DNA from: Chondrilla cf. caribensis
Lineage: Eukaryota > Porifera > Demospongiae > Chondrillida > Chondrillidae
Direction: 5' to 3'
Length of the DNA stretch: 64,000 nt
Assembly (NCBI GenBank): GCA_964020155.1
Contig: OZ026558.1
Location: 2,770,163 to 2,834,162 of the forward strand
In this document: piece by piece, positions 1 through 42,660 of the stretch
Layout: every line of letters begins with the position of its first letter
How positions within the stretch are numbered: position 1 is the stretch's first letter
Program-made: the position numbers and the translations under genes
Notes under the pieces: model-generated
The model's database searches: none
What the model was told of the DNA's origin: nothing
What the model saw: the letters and a program-made list of their open reading frames with translations, nothing else

Positions 1-201
1 AGTACACAATTACTGTATGCAGTAATGTTTTAGAAGTAACATTAATTTATAGCTTATAAAAGTAATGAAATAAAATTATGTATTTGTATAGCATACAGAT
101 TGTCACAATTGTTAGCCACAAAGTATTCAAATTGTGGAGGGTGACATGTATGTATACTTACATATCATTATGTGTACGTTAATTATATCATCAGTACTCA
201 C

Positions 202-27822
<27,621 letters not shown>

Positions 27823-28759
27823 GATCACAAGTAGTCATCAGACTGCGCAGTAATGAAACTGCAAATGTTGTAACTGCAAACATGAAATACAAAAAAAGAT
27901 ATTCTAATCGTGACAAAAACCTTTCCTACAAACTGTCAATAATAATACTAAAGAATAAAATCAGTAATTAAGCCTATAATTTAAGCGTGTCGCGGGAAAT
28001 GGATCGGATTCCGCAGTTTGATAAATATAATACTAGGCCTATATACATGATAAACGGAGCTGGGGAACACATCAAATGAAATCAAGGAACAATATTGTGA
28101 TACAAAATAACCAAATTAAAGCCACGGACACAGAGTAAAAGAAACGGACATGTATAGCAATATATAATGTCGTTTGAAATAGTATCCTCCCAAGGCAGGT
28201 TCTGAGAATAATATCTTCATCGATGGTTTCGATGCTTCATTTTAGGTGGGCAGGAAATTTCGCTTTTAGGTTCAGAATCTCCATTTTTGCCCCCATAGAT
28301 CTTCAACTTCGCTATTTCCAACTTTATTAGTCTACTTTTTTATACGGTGTGAGACTAGTTTAAAACTTACATCGACCAACTCCAAATCTTCGTACAGAAT
28401 TAAGGGAAAAGAATCGATAGAGACCACAAAGAAATGTCACCATATGACAGTTACAAAAATGAAGTCTTTCTTAGACTCACGTTCTATATATAACTAGCTA
28501 ACTCCCTTCTTGGAAGAGTTTCGCTCAAAGATTCTATTCCAGGAATCTCGCGCTTTACGGAGAACAAAGCGCGTGGGCGTGGGGCGGAGTTAGGTTCTTG
28601 GAAACCATTCCAAATTCGGAACATATATTTCCACGGAATATCAGTCTTCGGGGAACTGTTATTCGTTAACTATAAATTCAGTGAGCTTAGGACCACTAGC
28701 ACTAAAGAACTCGTTTAACCTCCTCACTAAGGAGCCAAAGTATCTCTGAACTGTGGAAC
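27823..28759. promoter_or_regulatory. Bidirectional promoter between RNF213-like gene and UBL-VWA-E2 gene
   Basis: Predicted first, non-coding exons face away from each other. On the minus strand one ends at 28481 before a GTGAGT donor (28475-28480), joining an acceptor near 27860 upstream of the ATG at 27822. On the plus strand one ends at 28759 before a GTGAGT donor (28760). Between them lie four TTCNNNGAA palindromes at 28507-28515, 28537-28545, 28595-28603 and 28647-28655, plus a fifth at 28200-28208 and a TTCNNNNGAA at 28629-28638. GC-box-like GGGCGTGG and GGGGCGGAG occur at 28575-28589. TTCNNNGAA is the consensus of STAT (GAS) sites. At 28256-28267 TTTCGCTTTT resembles an inverted IRF element. 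Binding is inferred only. Confidence 0.6.
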
Positions 28760-29700
28760 GTGAGTCGACATAATAATATTATAATATTATAAGGATCTGA
28801 TATTATTAGAATTACTTTTATTTCCGCAATACAATATACACAAGTAGAGAAAGTGTAGCGAATTAGTAGGGATAGAATTGTTTGATTTTGTCAGACTATG
28901 CTTTAACTAAAGATAACAATAATACGATCCGATTGATTTGGCTATAGTGTATTCATTAATTTTAAATAGAATTTGATCTACTCGTGTCCTCACAAGATAG
29001 CCAGTTCAATTTGCTTTTTTTAGTAAGTACCTTAAATGGGCATAAAACAAGTCTGTACTTCTTACCAGAGGTACTTGTTATCAGTACTAGTTGACACAGT
29101 ACATATGACCTGGGAAATTATTGTGTATGTTGTCTTGCATAAACGATATTAATTTTAATGATATATCTGTCCAACATTAGATATTCAAACTGATTCTGTA
29201 ATAGTGAACATTGGGGACTTGATAACACTGATATCATGGATTATTATACACATTGTATTAGATCCATCAAATTTTGTCTGAGTGTCACTATCTCCACTAC
29301 TAATGCTCCAGGTCAGATACAATTACATCCCCAGGCCCTAATGTCCTGTGATGACTAAGTGCTTGATTCACATTGAGAATGATACTTTCTTGAAGAATTG
29401 TTTGAGATAGAATCCTAAGGGTAACAAATTTCGAACCCTGTATTTATTAGAAAGCAGTTACCCTCAATATACTCACAATGAATAAAGTAGTATAATCAGT
29501 AGGATAGAATACAAACATCAATGCATGTTTACGTACTGTACTGTAAACTTTTATTTCAAAAGATATAGGAAATAACTAAAGAACAAAGAGTTTTTAGGTT
29601 CATTCTATATATTTGATTATTGTTATTACATGTATACGTTTCCAGTTGATTGAACGGTTCAAGATCGTGATTTCCTTTATTGTTATTGTTCTCCATGCAG
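28760..29700 (+). other. 5' UTR intron of the UBL-VWA-E2 gene
   Basis: A GTGAGT donor at 28760 and a pyrimidine-rich acceptor ending CTCCATGCAG at 29700 frame about 940 bp without open frames. The coding exon then begins 29701, with 40 bases of leader before the ATG at 29741. Inferred from splice signals, not from transcript data. Confidence 0.55.
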
Positions 29701-29740
29701 ACTGTTCAAAGGAAAATAAGACCCTTGTACTACAGTTACC

Positions 29741-32506
29741 ATGCCATCATACATAAGATACAGGACATTTCAACCGCTGTATCCAGGTCAACCAGAAAAG
29801 CAAATTGATGGTTTGCAACCAATGACCACGTTTGAAGAATTGGTAAAGAAAATTTGTTCCAAGGAAAATAAGGACCGTGACACTACAGCACATTTGTACC
29901 TCCCGAATGGTATCCCACTCAATCGCAATGTAGCATCTGAATCGTGGACCTTGCAGGATTGGCACATCAAGAATGGAGATCTCCTCCTTGTCATATTTTG
30001 CAATGCCAAATACAATGGTCATGATGATCTTTGTTCATCAGTTGCCAGTGGTAATCATGCTGACTACACAGATGGCTCATGTACGCTGAATATTAGAGGC
30101 CTGAAATGTTGTAAAATTCAAATTGATCAGAATCAAGATGACAGCATGTCTGTGTATGAAAAAGTACGCTCAGCCACGGAAATTCCCATAAAGTGGATGA
30201 CACTGCAGTACAATGGGAGAGACATCAGTAAAAGCGAAGTTCCTCTATCAGAATACAATTTGACAGAATTCTCCACGCTTGATTTGATCTTGAGCCCACA
30301 GCCTGCATGTCCTCTGTGGTACAGCCTCTTCGATGCTACCAACTGTAAACCGCTGATATCTCAATCAGATGCTGGTACATCAGCTTTCTATTCAATTTTA
30401 TTTGTTCTTTCTCACTATATTGGCAAAGATGAAACTGATCTCAATGTCCTGGGTCAACTTCTCCATCTCACTGCTTGTCCACCACTTGTTCAGGCACTGG
30501 CCATGCTGTTTGACAAAAGAATGATATCCATTGCTCAAAGAGTTGCTATTAGTGAGATCCTCTATGAGCTATTCAAGCAAATAGAATCAAAAATCCCACA
30601 ATCAAAAGTTTTCGAAGAATCTTTGAAGTGCTGGACAACTATCTTTTCAAATTCTACATCAGCCTATGCCATATCAGAAGATTACGATAGCTCTATATCA
30701 TTCTTCTGTGATTCTTGTAACTGCCCTCTTCATTATCCTTTCGCTTCACAGACAGAAACAGAAATGTCTCTTTGCAGCAAATGTATCACCGGTGATGATG
30801 GCAATAGCTTCAAACTAAATGAAAAAACAGCCCAGCTAATGATAGCACTGCCTTTGGAGGATGATGCGTCCTTCTGGTACATGATTCCAAATGAGACCAA
30901 ATGGCCTCAGCCTATGCAGCCACGTTCTACTAGAGGTACTGTTCCCATTCCAGATTACCTCTATGTTAAAAATCCCAATGACCTGCGTCTTAGACCTCAA
31001 AATAATCTTCCTCCACGTCTCACACTGAATGGGAAAAATCGCATAGTAATCTTCACAGAGCGTTCAAAGCAACTTGAGCGAGGGAAGACACATTATTTCC
31101 TAGATCCACTGACCGGTAAGGAACACCTCTGTGATGTCAATATGATTGCGCACAGCCTCCAGGTTTTGGCTACTGGTGGAAATTATAGTCGTGATAGTTA
31201 CATAACCGAACCACCAGATGAGGCCGTTCTGGTGGTGCTAGATGTCAGTGGCTCAATGGGAAGCCGAGCATACCCAGGATTCACCAAGTTAGATGTAGCA
31301 AAGATTATATTCGCTGTATTTGCTGAGCGGATTATGGCTTTTGGCCTCAAAATTGTAGTTGGTCTGTCAACATTCACCATGGAAACTACCAATATTTGCA
31401 AATTATCGGAGGCTGGGGAAACTTTTGTGAGTGTCCTCACAAAGGAAGCAGGGAAACTAAGGCATGGCGGAGGAACCCGTTTGTGGTATGCTCTTGAACA
31501 TGCATGCAGGGAACTGGATGAAATTAAATGGAAATACCCAATGTGCATACGGCGTGTCTTATGTCTCACCGATGGTCAAGATGGAGATGAAAGGCAACGC
31601 AGGAGTTGTGTTCAGACCTTGTGCCGGAATAACGTAATCCTGGATTGTCTTCTCATTGGTGATAACAACCCAGCTGCGAAAGCTGTTGCTTTGGCAACAG
31701 GAGGACATGCCTTCTTCTATAGCAGGATAGAAGATGCTATTAGCCTGCCGGATATGGAAGCATTCCTATCAGTAAATCTGCGCGGAGATGTACAGAGAAG
31801 AAATGCACCATCTGAGCATGAGCTTAGCAGATTGCAATTACAACAATACTCTTCACATATCCCCATCAAAGTCCACTCAATGCTCCATTCTGCTGCATCC
31901 TTTCCAATTCCAGCTCTACAAGCAATTGCCTCTCAACCCTCATTACATAGTTACTCAGCAGATTGTTTAAAGCACATATTGAGAGGACTAGCAAACATAG
32001 CTAAATCACCAATCAGTGGTATAGACGTATTCCCCATTCAGCAAGATGTCACCTATTGGAAGGTTCTCTTCTCTGGCCCTGCAGATTCACCATACAGTGG
32101 AGGTGTATTCATTCTCAACATACACTTCCCTAAAGACTATCCAACCAGCCCACCCGACATCCGATTTGAGACGGAGATTCTCCACTGCAATGTGACACAG
32201 GATGGTCACATCTGTCACCCCATGCTCAACAGAAACTACTATTCTCCAGACTACACAATGAGGGAAATACTGAAAGCCATCCACTGTTTGTTGAGCATGC
32301 CTGATCCCATTGACTTAGCAGATGGTGGGAGAGCTCTAGATTATGTACTTGATCGCAGGACATTCAATGATCAAGCTAGAAGGCAAACCCAGAAACATGC
32401 TTCCCAGTCAGCTGTAGTTCTTTCTCAGATGCTCACTGGCATGGCTTCACCACCCCCAGCAGATTACGATGATATTCCTCATGATGCATGGTTTATGATA
32501 AACTGA
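29741..32506 (+). CDS. UBL-UBL-zinc-VWA-E2 fusion protein (ubiquitin-conjugating enzyme domain at C terminus)
   Basis: One uninterrupted 921-codon exon. Residues 1-90 look ubiquitin-like. Residues about 112-186 are clearly ubiquitin-like (EKVRSATEIPIKWMTLQYNG, then PLSEYNLTEFSTLDLIL). A zinc site C323xxC326xC328...C345xxC348 follows. Residues about 495-675 form a von Willebrand A domain with a full MIDAS: D501xS503xS505, T579 and D611. Residues about 741-895 are a UBC (E2) fold: PYSGGVFILNIHFPKDYP, then H815-C816-N817 in place of HPN and C825 exactly eight residues after the Asn, as in active E2s. The product would bind divalent metal and partners through the VWA domain and could carry ubiquitin on C825; substrates are unknown. 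No signal peptide or membrane segment: cytosolic. It is divergent to an RNF213-like E3 gene. I know of no described protein with this order. Confidence 0.9.
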   Translation: MPSYIRYRTFQPLYPGQPEKQIDGLQPMTTFEELVKKICSKENKDRDTTAHLYLPNGIPLNRNVASESWTLQDWHIKNGDLLLVIFCNAKYNGHDDLCSSVASGNHADYTDGSCTLNIRGLKCCKIQIDQNQDDSMSVYEKVRSATEIPIKWMTLQYNGRDISKSEVPLSEYNLTEFSTLDLILSPQPACPLWYSLFDATNCKPLISQSDAGTSAFYSILFVLSHYIGKDETDLNVLGQLLHLTACPPLVQALAMLFDKRMISIAQRVAISEILYELFKQIESKIPQSKVFEESLKCWTTIFSNSTSAYAISEDYDSSISFFCDSCNCPLHYPFASQTETEMSLCSKCITGDDGNSFKLNEKTAQLMIALPLEDDASFWYMIPNETKWPQPMQPRSTRGTVPIPDYLYVKNPNDLRLRPQNNLPPRLTLNGKNRIVIFTERSKQLERGKTHYFLDPLTGKEHLCDVNMIAHSLQVLATGGNYSRDSYITEPPDEAVLVVLDVSGSMGSRAYPGFTKLDVAKIIFAVFAERIMAFGLKIVVGLSTFTMETTNICKLSEAGETFVSVLTKEAGKLRHGGGTRLWYALEHACRELDEIKWKYPMCIRRVLCLTDGQDGDERQRRSCVQTLCRNNVILDCLLIGDNNPAAKAVALATGGHAFFYSRIEDAISLPDMEAFLSVNLRGDVQRRNAPSEHELSRLQLQQYSSHIPIKVHSMLHSAASFPIPALQAIASQPSLHSYSADCLKHILRGLANIAKSPISGIDVFPIQQDVTYWKVLFSGPADSPYSGGVFILNIHFPKDYPTSPPDIRFETEILHCNVTQDGHICHPMLNRNYYSPDYTMREILKAIHCLLSMPDPIDLADGGRALDYVLDRRTFNDQARRQTQKHASQSAVVLSQMLTGMASPPPADYDDIPHDAWFMIN

Positions 32507-34216
32507 GCCATTGAACCCACATTAGAAACTGTAATGCAAACATATCATTAACTTTGTGATTATGATTAAAAGTAATTATTGTAGTCATTGTGTACTTTAC
32601 CACATTCACTGCATAGATTAGTACTACCACTTGGTAATAATTCATTACAATTATTAGCCATGAAATATCATAATATTGTAATATAATTAATTGGAACTTA
32701 TATTTTGTTTCATGATTGATCTAGTGTTCTATAATAATATACGTGTTTATTTGTACATATAATATGCGTACTCCACAATTCTACTTAATGCCTAGTGAGA
32801 GTAGCCAAAGCAAGAAAATTACATTGCATGCCTTATAATTACCTAGATTTCAAGAGCAGTGCTTTTATATGTATTATAGTACACTGCTGTTTTAAATTAT
32901 ATCAATTAAATTAGCAGTTCGTATCTGTATTTTATGTGATAGAAATGTTAATGATATTATATACTGTATAGTTCCATTATTGGAGTTTTATATAATTTGT
33001 GTGTTAAGAACCATGTAGTCAGGAGATAAATGTCAGGTTAATTGATCGGTGTTATCTAGCTCGGCCTGTGTGATTATTATTGTTGGCATTTGAGTAAAGA
33101 GTTACCATGATAGCAATTAATCCCTTGCTTACATCTGGAAAATGTGAACACATAATATGAGTTTTTCCTGCTCAAAATCTACAATGAATCAATTTATATA
33201 TGGGTCAACATATAATATCTTCATTCATCAAATTTTTATCTACTGTTAAACTTCTTTCTGGGACCAATTCCAATTAATGTTTCAAATTTCAATCATGGAC
33301 ATCAATTTGTTGAGCTTGTCCCAAGACACGCTCAATAAATTGGACACTGCACATGCAAGAGAGAATGCTCATCCTACATGTCCTCCTCATCATTCCTTAC
33401 TGTGTATGTACCTCATTTTGATCTTTGTATTGATCCTGGGTTGCATAATATGCAGTGCCAAGTTACTTTTAGGCCAGGTAATCTTCATCTTGAATTAAAG
33501 ATTCAAGTTCAGATTCAATAATTAGTTTTGACTTTATTTTTTGACAAGACTATGGGTTACATTAATCAAAGCAATTATGTGTTTATGTGATTTTTGTATC
33601 TCGTGCTGTATGTCGCGTTCTAACATACACCGCATACATGCATGCGCACACAACACACACGTGTAACCTCATGGTAGAGTTTAGGTTTATGTACAGTGAT
33701 TGATTTAATAATCATTAATTTTTTTCCACCTTGTTTGTCCTATATACGTGGCTTCTACGTCTCCCAGAGATTAGCACACACCACATACAGTATGTATTAT
33801 ATTTGTATTATAGTGTATGATTATTATATTTTATCTTAGTACATTCATGATTGGGCATAATTTTATAATTTTTGCTTCAGTTTTGGTTAATGTAAATAGT
33901 CCAGTGTAATGCTTATGGTAGTATACATATGGTTTTATTATAAATAGCCATAATAATATTATGTGGCTAACCTAGACTGATTGAGGCAACTTTCTAAAAT
34001 CTTGAAATACCTAGGCACAGAGTCCTATAGGCATACCACGAACATGGAGAGAATTGATCTACAGCTGATCATGATTACTCGAGACTAGGCTATATACAAC
34101 TGATCTGGTCGCTATTCTGTAATTGCTGTCATTTCGTATCCTATAGCTCCACGCATCCTGACACGCATCCTGATCACGTCACTATGGTGAGGATTACGAA
34201 ATGAGATGTAATAAAA
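32507..34216. other. Intergenic region, 3' flank of the E2 fusion gene
   Basis: AT-rich, with several ATTAAA-type possible poly(A) signals after the stop. A 73-codon frame at 33277-33498 contains one hydrophobic helix (LILIFVLILGCIICSAKLLL) but has no recognisable family, so I do not call it a gene. Confidence 0.5.
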
Positions 34217-34420
34217 ATGGTGGCTAACAAAGTCAGGTTATCGTATTATATAGATCCTATTAGTCATCGTCTTCTTTGCACGGTGGATACAATGGATGTT
34301 GAAGACTTTATATCGAAATATTGGAAGTTTAAGAAATCTATTGCTGTGTTGAAATCTCATTCTGAAATTGAAGCCGAAGATAGTAAGAAGCATTTAAGAA
34401 AAGTAAACAGGAAGAACTGA
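34217..34420 (+). CDS. Small ORF, possible first coding exon of an unidentified gene
   Basis: A 67-codon frame starting MVANKVRLSYYIDPISHRLL, with good Kozak-like context (AAAATGG), mixed polar composition and a lysine-rich end. A GTAAAC donor lies within the end of the frame (after KHLRK) and would allow splicing to downstream coiled-coil exons, but phases to those exons could not be fixed. No family recognised. It could be a stand-alone small protein or chance. Confidence 0.3.
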   Translation: MVANKVRLSYYIDPISHRLLCTVDTMDVEDFISKYWKFKKSIAVLKSHSEIEAEDSKKHLRKVNRKN

Positions 34421-35265
34421 CAGGTGTGCGGTATGGTATGGTATTCCTGTCTGTAGTGGGGTGCCACTACCCCAATGGTATAGTATTAAGTTAGTGGGAA
34501 GGATTCTGGAATACAGACCTACCAGGCTACGTGGTATTAATAGTGCTTACTTTAATATGCGTACTTACGTACGTCGGACCATAAAGTGTCTATGATAGAT
34601 GATAACACTAAGATTAATGCAGGTATGGTTGATCGTATACAAGACTTGATGTGACTGTAATGCGTCGGGACATTTTCGGAAATAACCAGTAGGTAGCCGT
34701 GTGCGTGAAACACGGTTGGAAGATAAAATAAGTATTAACCATCATAGTCATTATTGTGGTGGTGTTTACGTAACAGAACAAGCCTACCAACAGTGATGTG
34801 ACCATCCAGTAGGGAGAGGAAGTCAGCATTAATAACGCGATACCTTCTTCAATGGGTAGTGATTCTTTTCAATCATTTGCTTACATTTACACAATCGTTA
34901 ATTTCAGATAATCCAACAACTACTGAACATAAAATATCTTATTCTTTCTGCGTACGTCATGGCAGATTGTTAAGAATTCACTGTAAATTTCCAGTGTTGG
35001 TGGCTCAGTTGGAATTTTGTGAGGTGTAGGGGGTGAATTAGTAGTTGAAGATTGCAGCAGATACACAGGACTTACATGATAGAATGGTACGACTGTATAC
35101 AAAGCATGTATCACTACGTAATTGTGTTGGTTTCTACAGCAGTTATAATAGGAAAATTTAGAAACAAAGGGTTATGTTGTAAAGAGGTTTGACTTTACAA
35201 TGAATTCACATGTATAATATGTGTATATTATATGTACGTACATACTTGTTTATGCATTAGCTTTG

Positions 35266-35376
35266 CAAGGTTTGATAGAGGATGTTGAATCTCAGTTGAC
35301 AGCATGTGATCAGGAGATACATAAGATGAATCAATTGTTCTAGCGTATTGTAGTCAATTGTTCTAGCGTATTGTAG
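35266..35376 (+). pseudogene. Coiled-coil-like exon remnant ending in a 23-bp tandem duplication
   Basis: After an acceptor-like TTAGCTTTGCAAG the sequence encodes LIEDVESQLTACDQEIHKMN, a heptad-like helix, then meets a stop. The stop lies in TCAATTGTTCTAGCGTATTG, which with the next three bases is repeated at once (35331-35376). No usable donor is visible before the stop, so this may be an exon damaged by the duplication, or chance. Confidence 0.3.
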
Positions 35377-36362
35377 TGACATGTACTATGTTCACTGTCA
35401 TGTTAATCCTCCACCACTTTATCCTCCAAGCCTTTTTATTCCACCACAATTTCCCAATACCAATATACGTAATATGCAAGTGCCAGCGAATATCTAGTTA
35501 TTTAGCCAAACTAATTAAGTATTGCTTTGTGATGAAGCCACTGCAATACATTCGTTGTTGGTTACTGTCATATACGTACTTCCAATGATGCATTCTAGTC
35601 CTGAATGTACATAGCTTGTTCATTTTATTCCAGTCATGTTTATTTTGCAATGACAGTAAAGCTTCTGGTATTATCTATCCTAGCATGCTGGGTGATTTGG
35701 TACTAATTTGGTAGACATCGGCAGACTGCAGCCCACTGAAATGTTTGTTTCTGGTTATTAATCAGTTGAAAATTACTATAAACAGGTAATTGATTTGTAC
35801 ATTACATTAGTATAATAGTATTACAATAGTAATACATATATCATCCTGGATATTATCTCATATTTACAAATTAAACGTTCAACTTGGAAATTTCTTTTTA
35901 ATTACTTACCTTGTCTTGGTTATGTTAGACAGTGGTTATATGTGTAGTGGCTTGTATTCTGTTTGTGATTATAGCATATGTAGGTAATCTTCACTACACA
36001 GTAGGGTGGATCTACGTATAGCCTGGTTACAATGGTGTGTCAAAGCACTTGCAGCACTGAATTGCTGTAAGTTGAAAGCAGTTTGAATGCTTCAAGGTAA
36101 TTATGTTTTCGATTAAGGTAAACCACATATTGAGGTTGTTTTAAACCGATTTAAAGTGACGTGTTTAGCACTCTAGTGTAACCAGGGGTTATAATCAAGA
36201 AGAATTCACTATGTACTTAACAGTTCATCAGCCACATACGTACATACGTAGTACTGATGCTTAATAACCCTGTGTGATTTAGTTGTTTGGTGAAGCAGTG
36301 TCTGTTTACAAAAACGACACCAAATAAGGACAATAGTTATCATTCGATTGCTTCAACACAAC

Positions 36363-36580
36363 ATACCATATGGATGAAAGTTTAGCAGGACAAAACTTTC
36401 GTGAATAGCTCAATTTCACGAATTTTGCAAAAAAGTTTCATGTTTTCAACACTGATCGAGTTAATTGATTATCAGACGATTATGTCATTGAGTGTTCATG
36501 AATAAAACTTTCACGAATACCAGTTTCTTTGTAAAATTTGCGGAACTCTTAGTCCACGAAACTTTCCCGCTATATGGTAT
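36363..36580. mobile_element. Small MITE with about 27-bp imperfect TIRs, TA duplication
   Basis: The left end TACCATATGGATGAAAGTTT and right end (inverted TACCATATAGCGGGAAAGTTT) match with few changes, flanked by TA at both sides. The 218-bp interior holds further AAACTTTC-type inverted copies and no open frame. Confidence 0.65.
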
Positions 36581-36707
36581 CCACTGCAGGCTTACATTTG
36601 TCTGGTGTATCATACACATGAATGAATATTTCTCAAGTGATGTTTGTTATAGCTGTTGAGTTCTGTCATTGGTTTTTACATTGAAATTGTACTGGTCTTT
36701 CTACCAG

Positions 36708-40125
<3,418 letters not shown>

Positions 40126-42054
40126 TACTCTTTTCCTTTTAGAAATGTCTAAAGGAAACTTTTTTTATTGTATCACATGTTTGAGATGTCCTCCTTTTGT
40201 GTTTGCTGAGTACCATGATGGTGGAAGTATGTATAACTTCAAAACATCAGTCTGTGTATGTACATTGCCTATGAGTTGTTGTTCATGTGTACTTCAGTGT
40301 ACACAACAACTGTTGTATTTTTATGTGTACATACAACATGTTTATGGATTCACAACAACCCCCCTCATCTCATGATCAATGCTTACAGTGTGCCAGTTCC
40401 AGCTGTAATAATACTGTATGTGTCTTGTTATCGTGTTCTTTGGTATCATATCCCATGTGAAGATGCCATCTGTAATTATAATGTTCATGCACTATATTAC
40501 CCACACCTAATATTTTGCACAGTGGCACACATACACACATGTATACCAACTTCCCTGTTTTCTCATGTCTACTGCTCAAGTTATGAACCACACCAGTAGT
40601 AATGAGGTCAATGTCCTTCAGATAACTAGCTAGAATTTTCTGTCAAAGAACAATCACCGTCATTGATAAATAATTTATTACAAGTCAAATTTGCAATCTG
40701 TATGTTTAGGAGAGATGTTCCCTAGGGCCCATAAGTAATAGATTTGCTGGCCCAGGGACTACACAGAATACTGCTACCTGATATATCCACATACAGCTCA
40801 CCAAAATATTTCAGCACAAACGATTCAGTTATGAATACTATTGTATAAAACGTATACATGTGCATATGTACAGTTGTGTGGCATGTACTGTAAAATATTC
40901 TGACTGCTTTGTATATATATGAAAAGAATGGTACAGTGATTTATACAGCGGTTCATACTGTTGTCAACGTCACTTGGGGTCAAAATGTGTGCAAAAAATT
41001 AAGCAAATGTCATTATACAACATTATAACAACAACATTATACAACAGGTTGTTAATCATTGAAATTACAACAGCATATACCCTGTAATACGTACATTGGT
41101 TAGTATATGTGGTATGTACTTCTGATACTACATACATTTCTTACCACCATTAGCTCTACTGTGTCAACTAATATAGATAGTAAATCTGATAGAAAATTAT
41201 AGATTTGGTGTGGATTTTGTGTAAAATCCATCACACAACACACTTGTTCGGTAGACATCAGCGAACACCTCCCAAGATGTTCTTCATGATCATGAATAGA
41301 AACAATCAGTTTTGGATGGTTCTACGAAATAGGCATTTGTTGCATAATTGGCTCCTGAAGCACACATACATTATTAGAACATGGAAATAATTAATTTTTC
41401 ACCAGACCCAGCTCCCCATCACTTTATGTATGTGTCCTGTAACCCTAGCTATATTCAGAGGTGCTTGATATATGGAAGAGAATGCATCTTGGAAAAAAAT
41501 TGCTAACAGTAGCTCTGGCAGAGAGGGTATGTCAAGCTGATATTTTGTCCAGATCTAGCTTAGGTCAAGAACCAAGTTTCAAAATTTAGCTATAGGAATG
41601 ATTACTAAGAGATCTACGTATGAATACTGGATTGCATTGACTTTTTTTCAGAATTTAGTTCCCATGCATTCTAGGACCAAATATCTGCATGACATGCCCC
41701 CTCTGCCATGATCCGCATCAAAAGTTGATCAGTGTTTTTCTCCCTACTCTCCCATACATTGTATGATATTAAAATTAATATTATGTATCCAACTTGCAAA
41801 CCGTCTATTTTATATGTATAATACGTATGTTTGCATGGCTTCTAATGCACCTCTATATCCATGAATTCAAACTACTGCAATGTAATGCAGATGTTATATT
41901 TCTGCTTGTATATTATAAGCATATGTATGAGGATATTCTATTAAATTATACAGTATTTTTGATACTGTGCAAATTGACCATAAGTAATAATTATACTATA
42001 CAGTGGGAAAATTATATTTTTTTTATAATATTGTACGTAATAATAAAACTTAAT

Positions 42055-42095
<41 letters not shown>

Positions 42096-42199
42096 AGAAA
42101 GTAGATGAATGAATAAATAAGTAGATAAAGTAAAGTGCATCAAGTGTGTCATTGAGTGATGTGGGCCTCACTGACGATCACATCAATTGAGTTGTCATT
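40126..42199. other. Intergenic, AT-rich
   Basis: No supported gene. Open frames at 40118-40599 and 41205-41390 lack recognisable content or splice context. It contains an (AT)n tract at 42059-42091. Confidence 0.55.
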
Positions 42200-42660
42200 G
42201 AAATTGATTTCTGGTCAGTGGTAAGCAGATCTTGCTCCTCTTAGGCATAGGATAGCAGAATCAATCAAGGAAAATGAAATCTTGCATCAAATTAATTGGA
42301 TTGTCTGATTGCAAGGTTTGCCGATTTTAGATGAGATCAAATCAGCCAACCGTTTGAGAACTACAGAAGTGGTCGGACTGCCATCCTCCAGGTCAAAAAT
42401 ACAAGGGGGGAGAAGGTTCCATGTTCCACCTCTATAATCCTTGCTTCATATGGTTGAATCTTCTCCTGTTTGTGTTTCGGTAACAAGATTGTGACAATGA
42501 ATTGCAGTTTGAGGGTATGAAAGAGTTGAAGACTCTGACATCGAAATATGCACATCTATTACTGTGGTCCCAAAAATTTTGCACTTTGACGACTAACCAG
42601 GCCTCGTCCTCAATGTTTGCGCTTCTCATTGAAAATGTTTCATGAGATAACGGCTGAAGG
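42200..42660 (-). pseudogene. Retroelement polyprotein fragment (region C-terminal to reverse transcriptase), frameshifted
   Basis: Read right to left on the minus strand in two or three frames: DEAWLVVKVQNFWDHSNRCA, YFDVRVFNSFIPS, then PYEARIIEVEHGTFSPLVF, then IDSAILCLRGARSAYH. This order (DVRVFNP, EVEHGTFTPLVF, CLRGSRS) is the conserved tail of a retrotransposon polyprotein common in sponges and corals. At least two frameshifts and stops show it is dead. The same family's reverse transcriptase part is found at 56850-57345. Confidence 0.7.

Noticed and set aside
28507..28655. Heat-shock element array
   Set aside because: The TTC and GAA half-sites are spaced by three bases, not two, so they fit STAT rather than HSF consensus.
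31198..31569. 123-codon antisense frame in the VWA region
   Set aside because: Shadow of the strong plus-strand VWA coding sequence.
33277..33498. Short frame with a hydrophobic helix
   Set aside because: No family, no splice or start context; hydrophobic frames arise easily in this AT-rich DNA.
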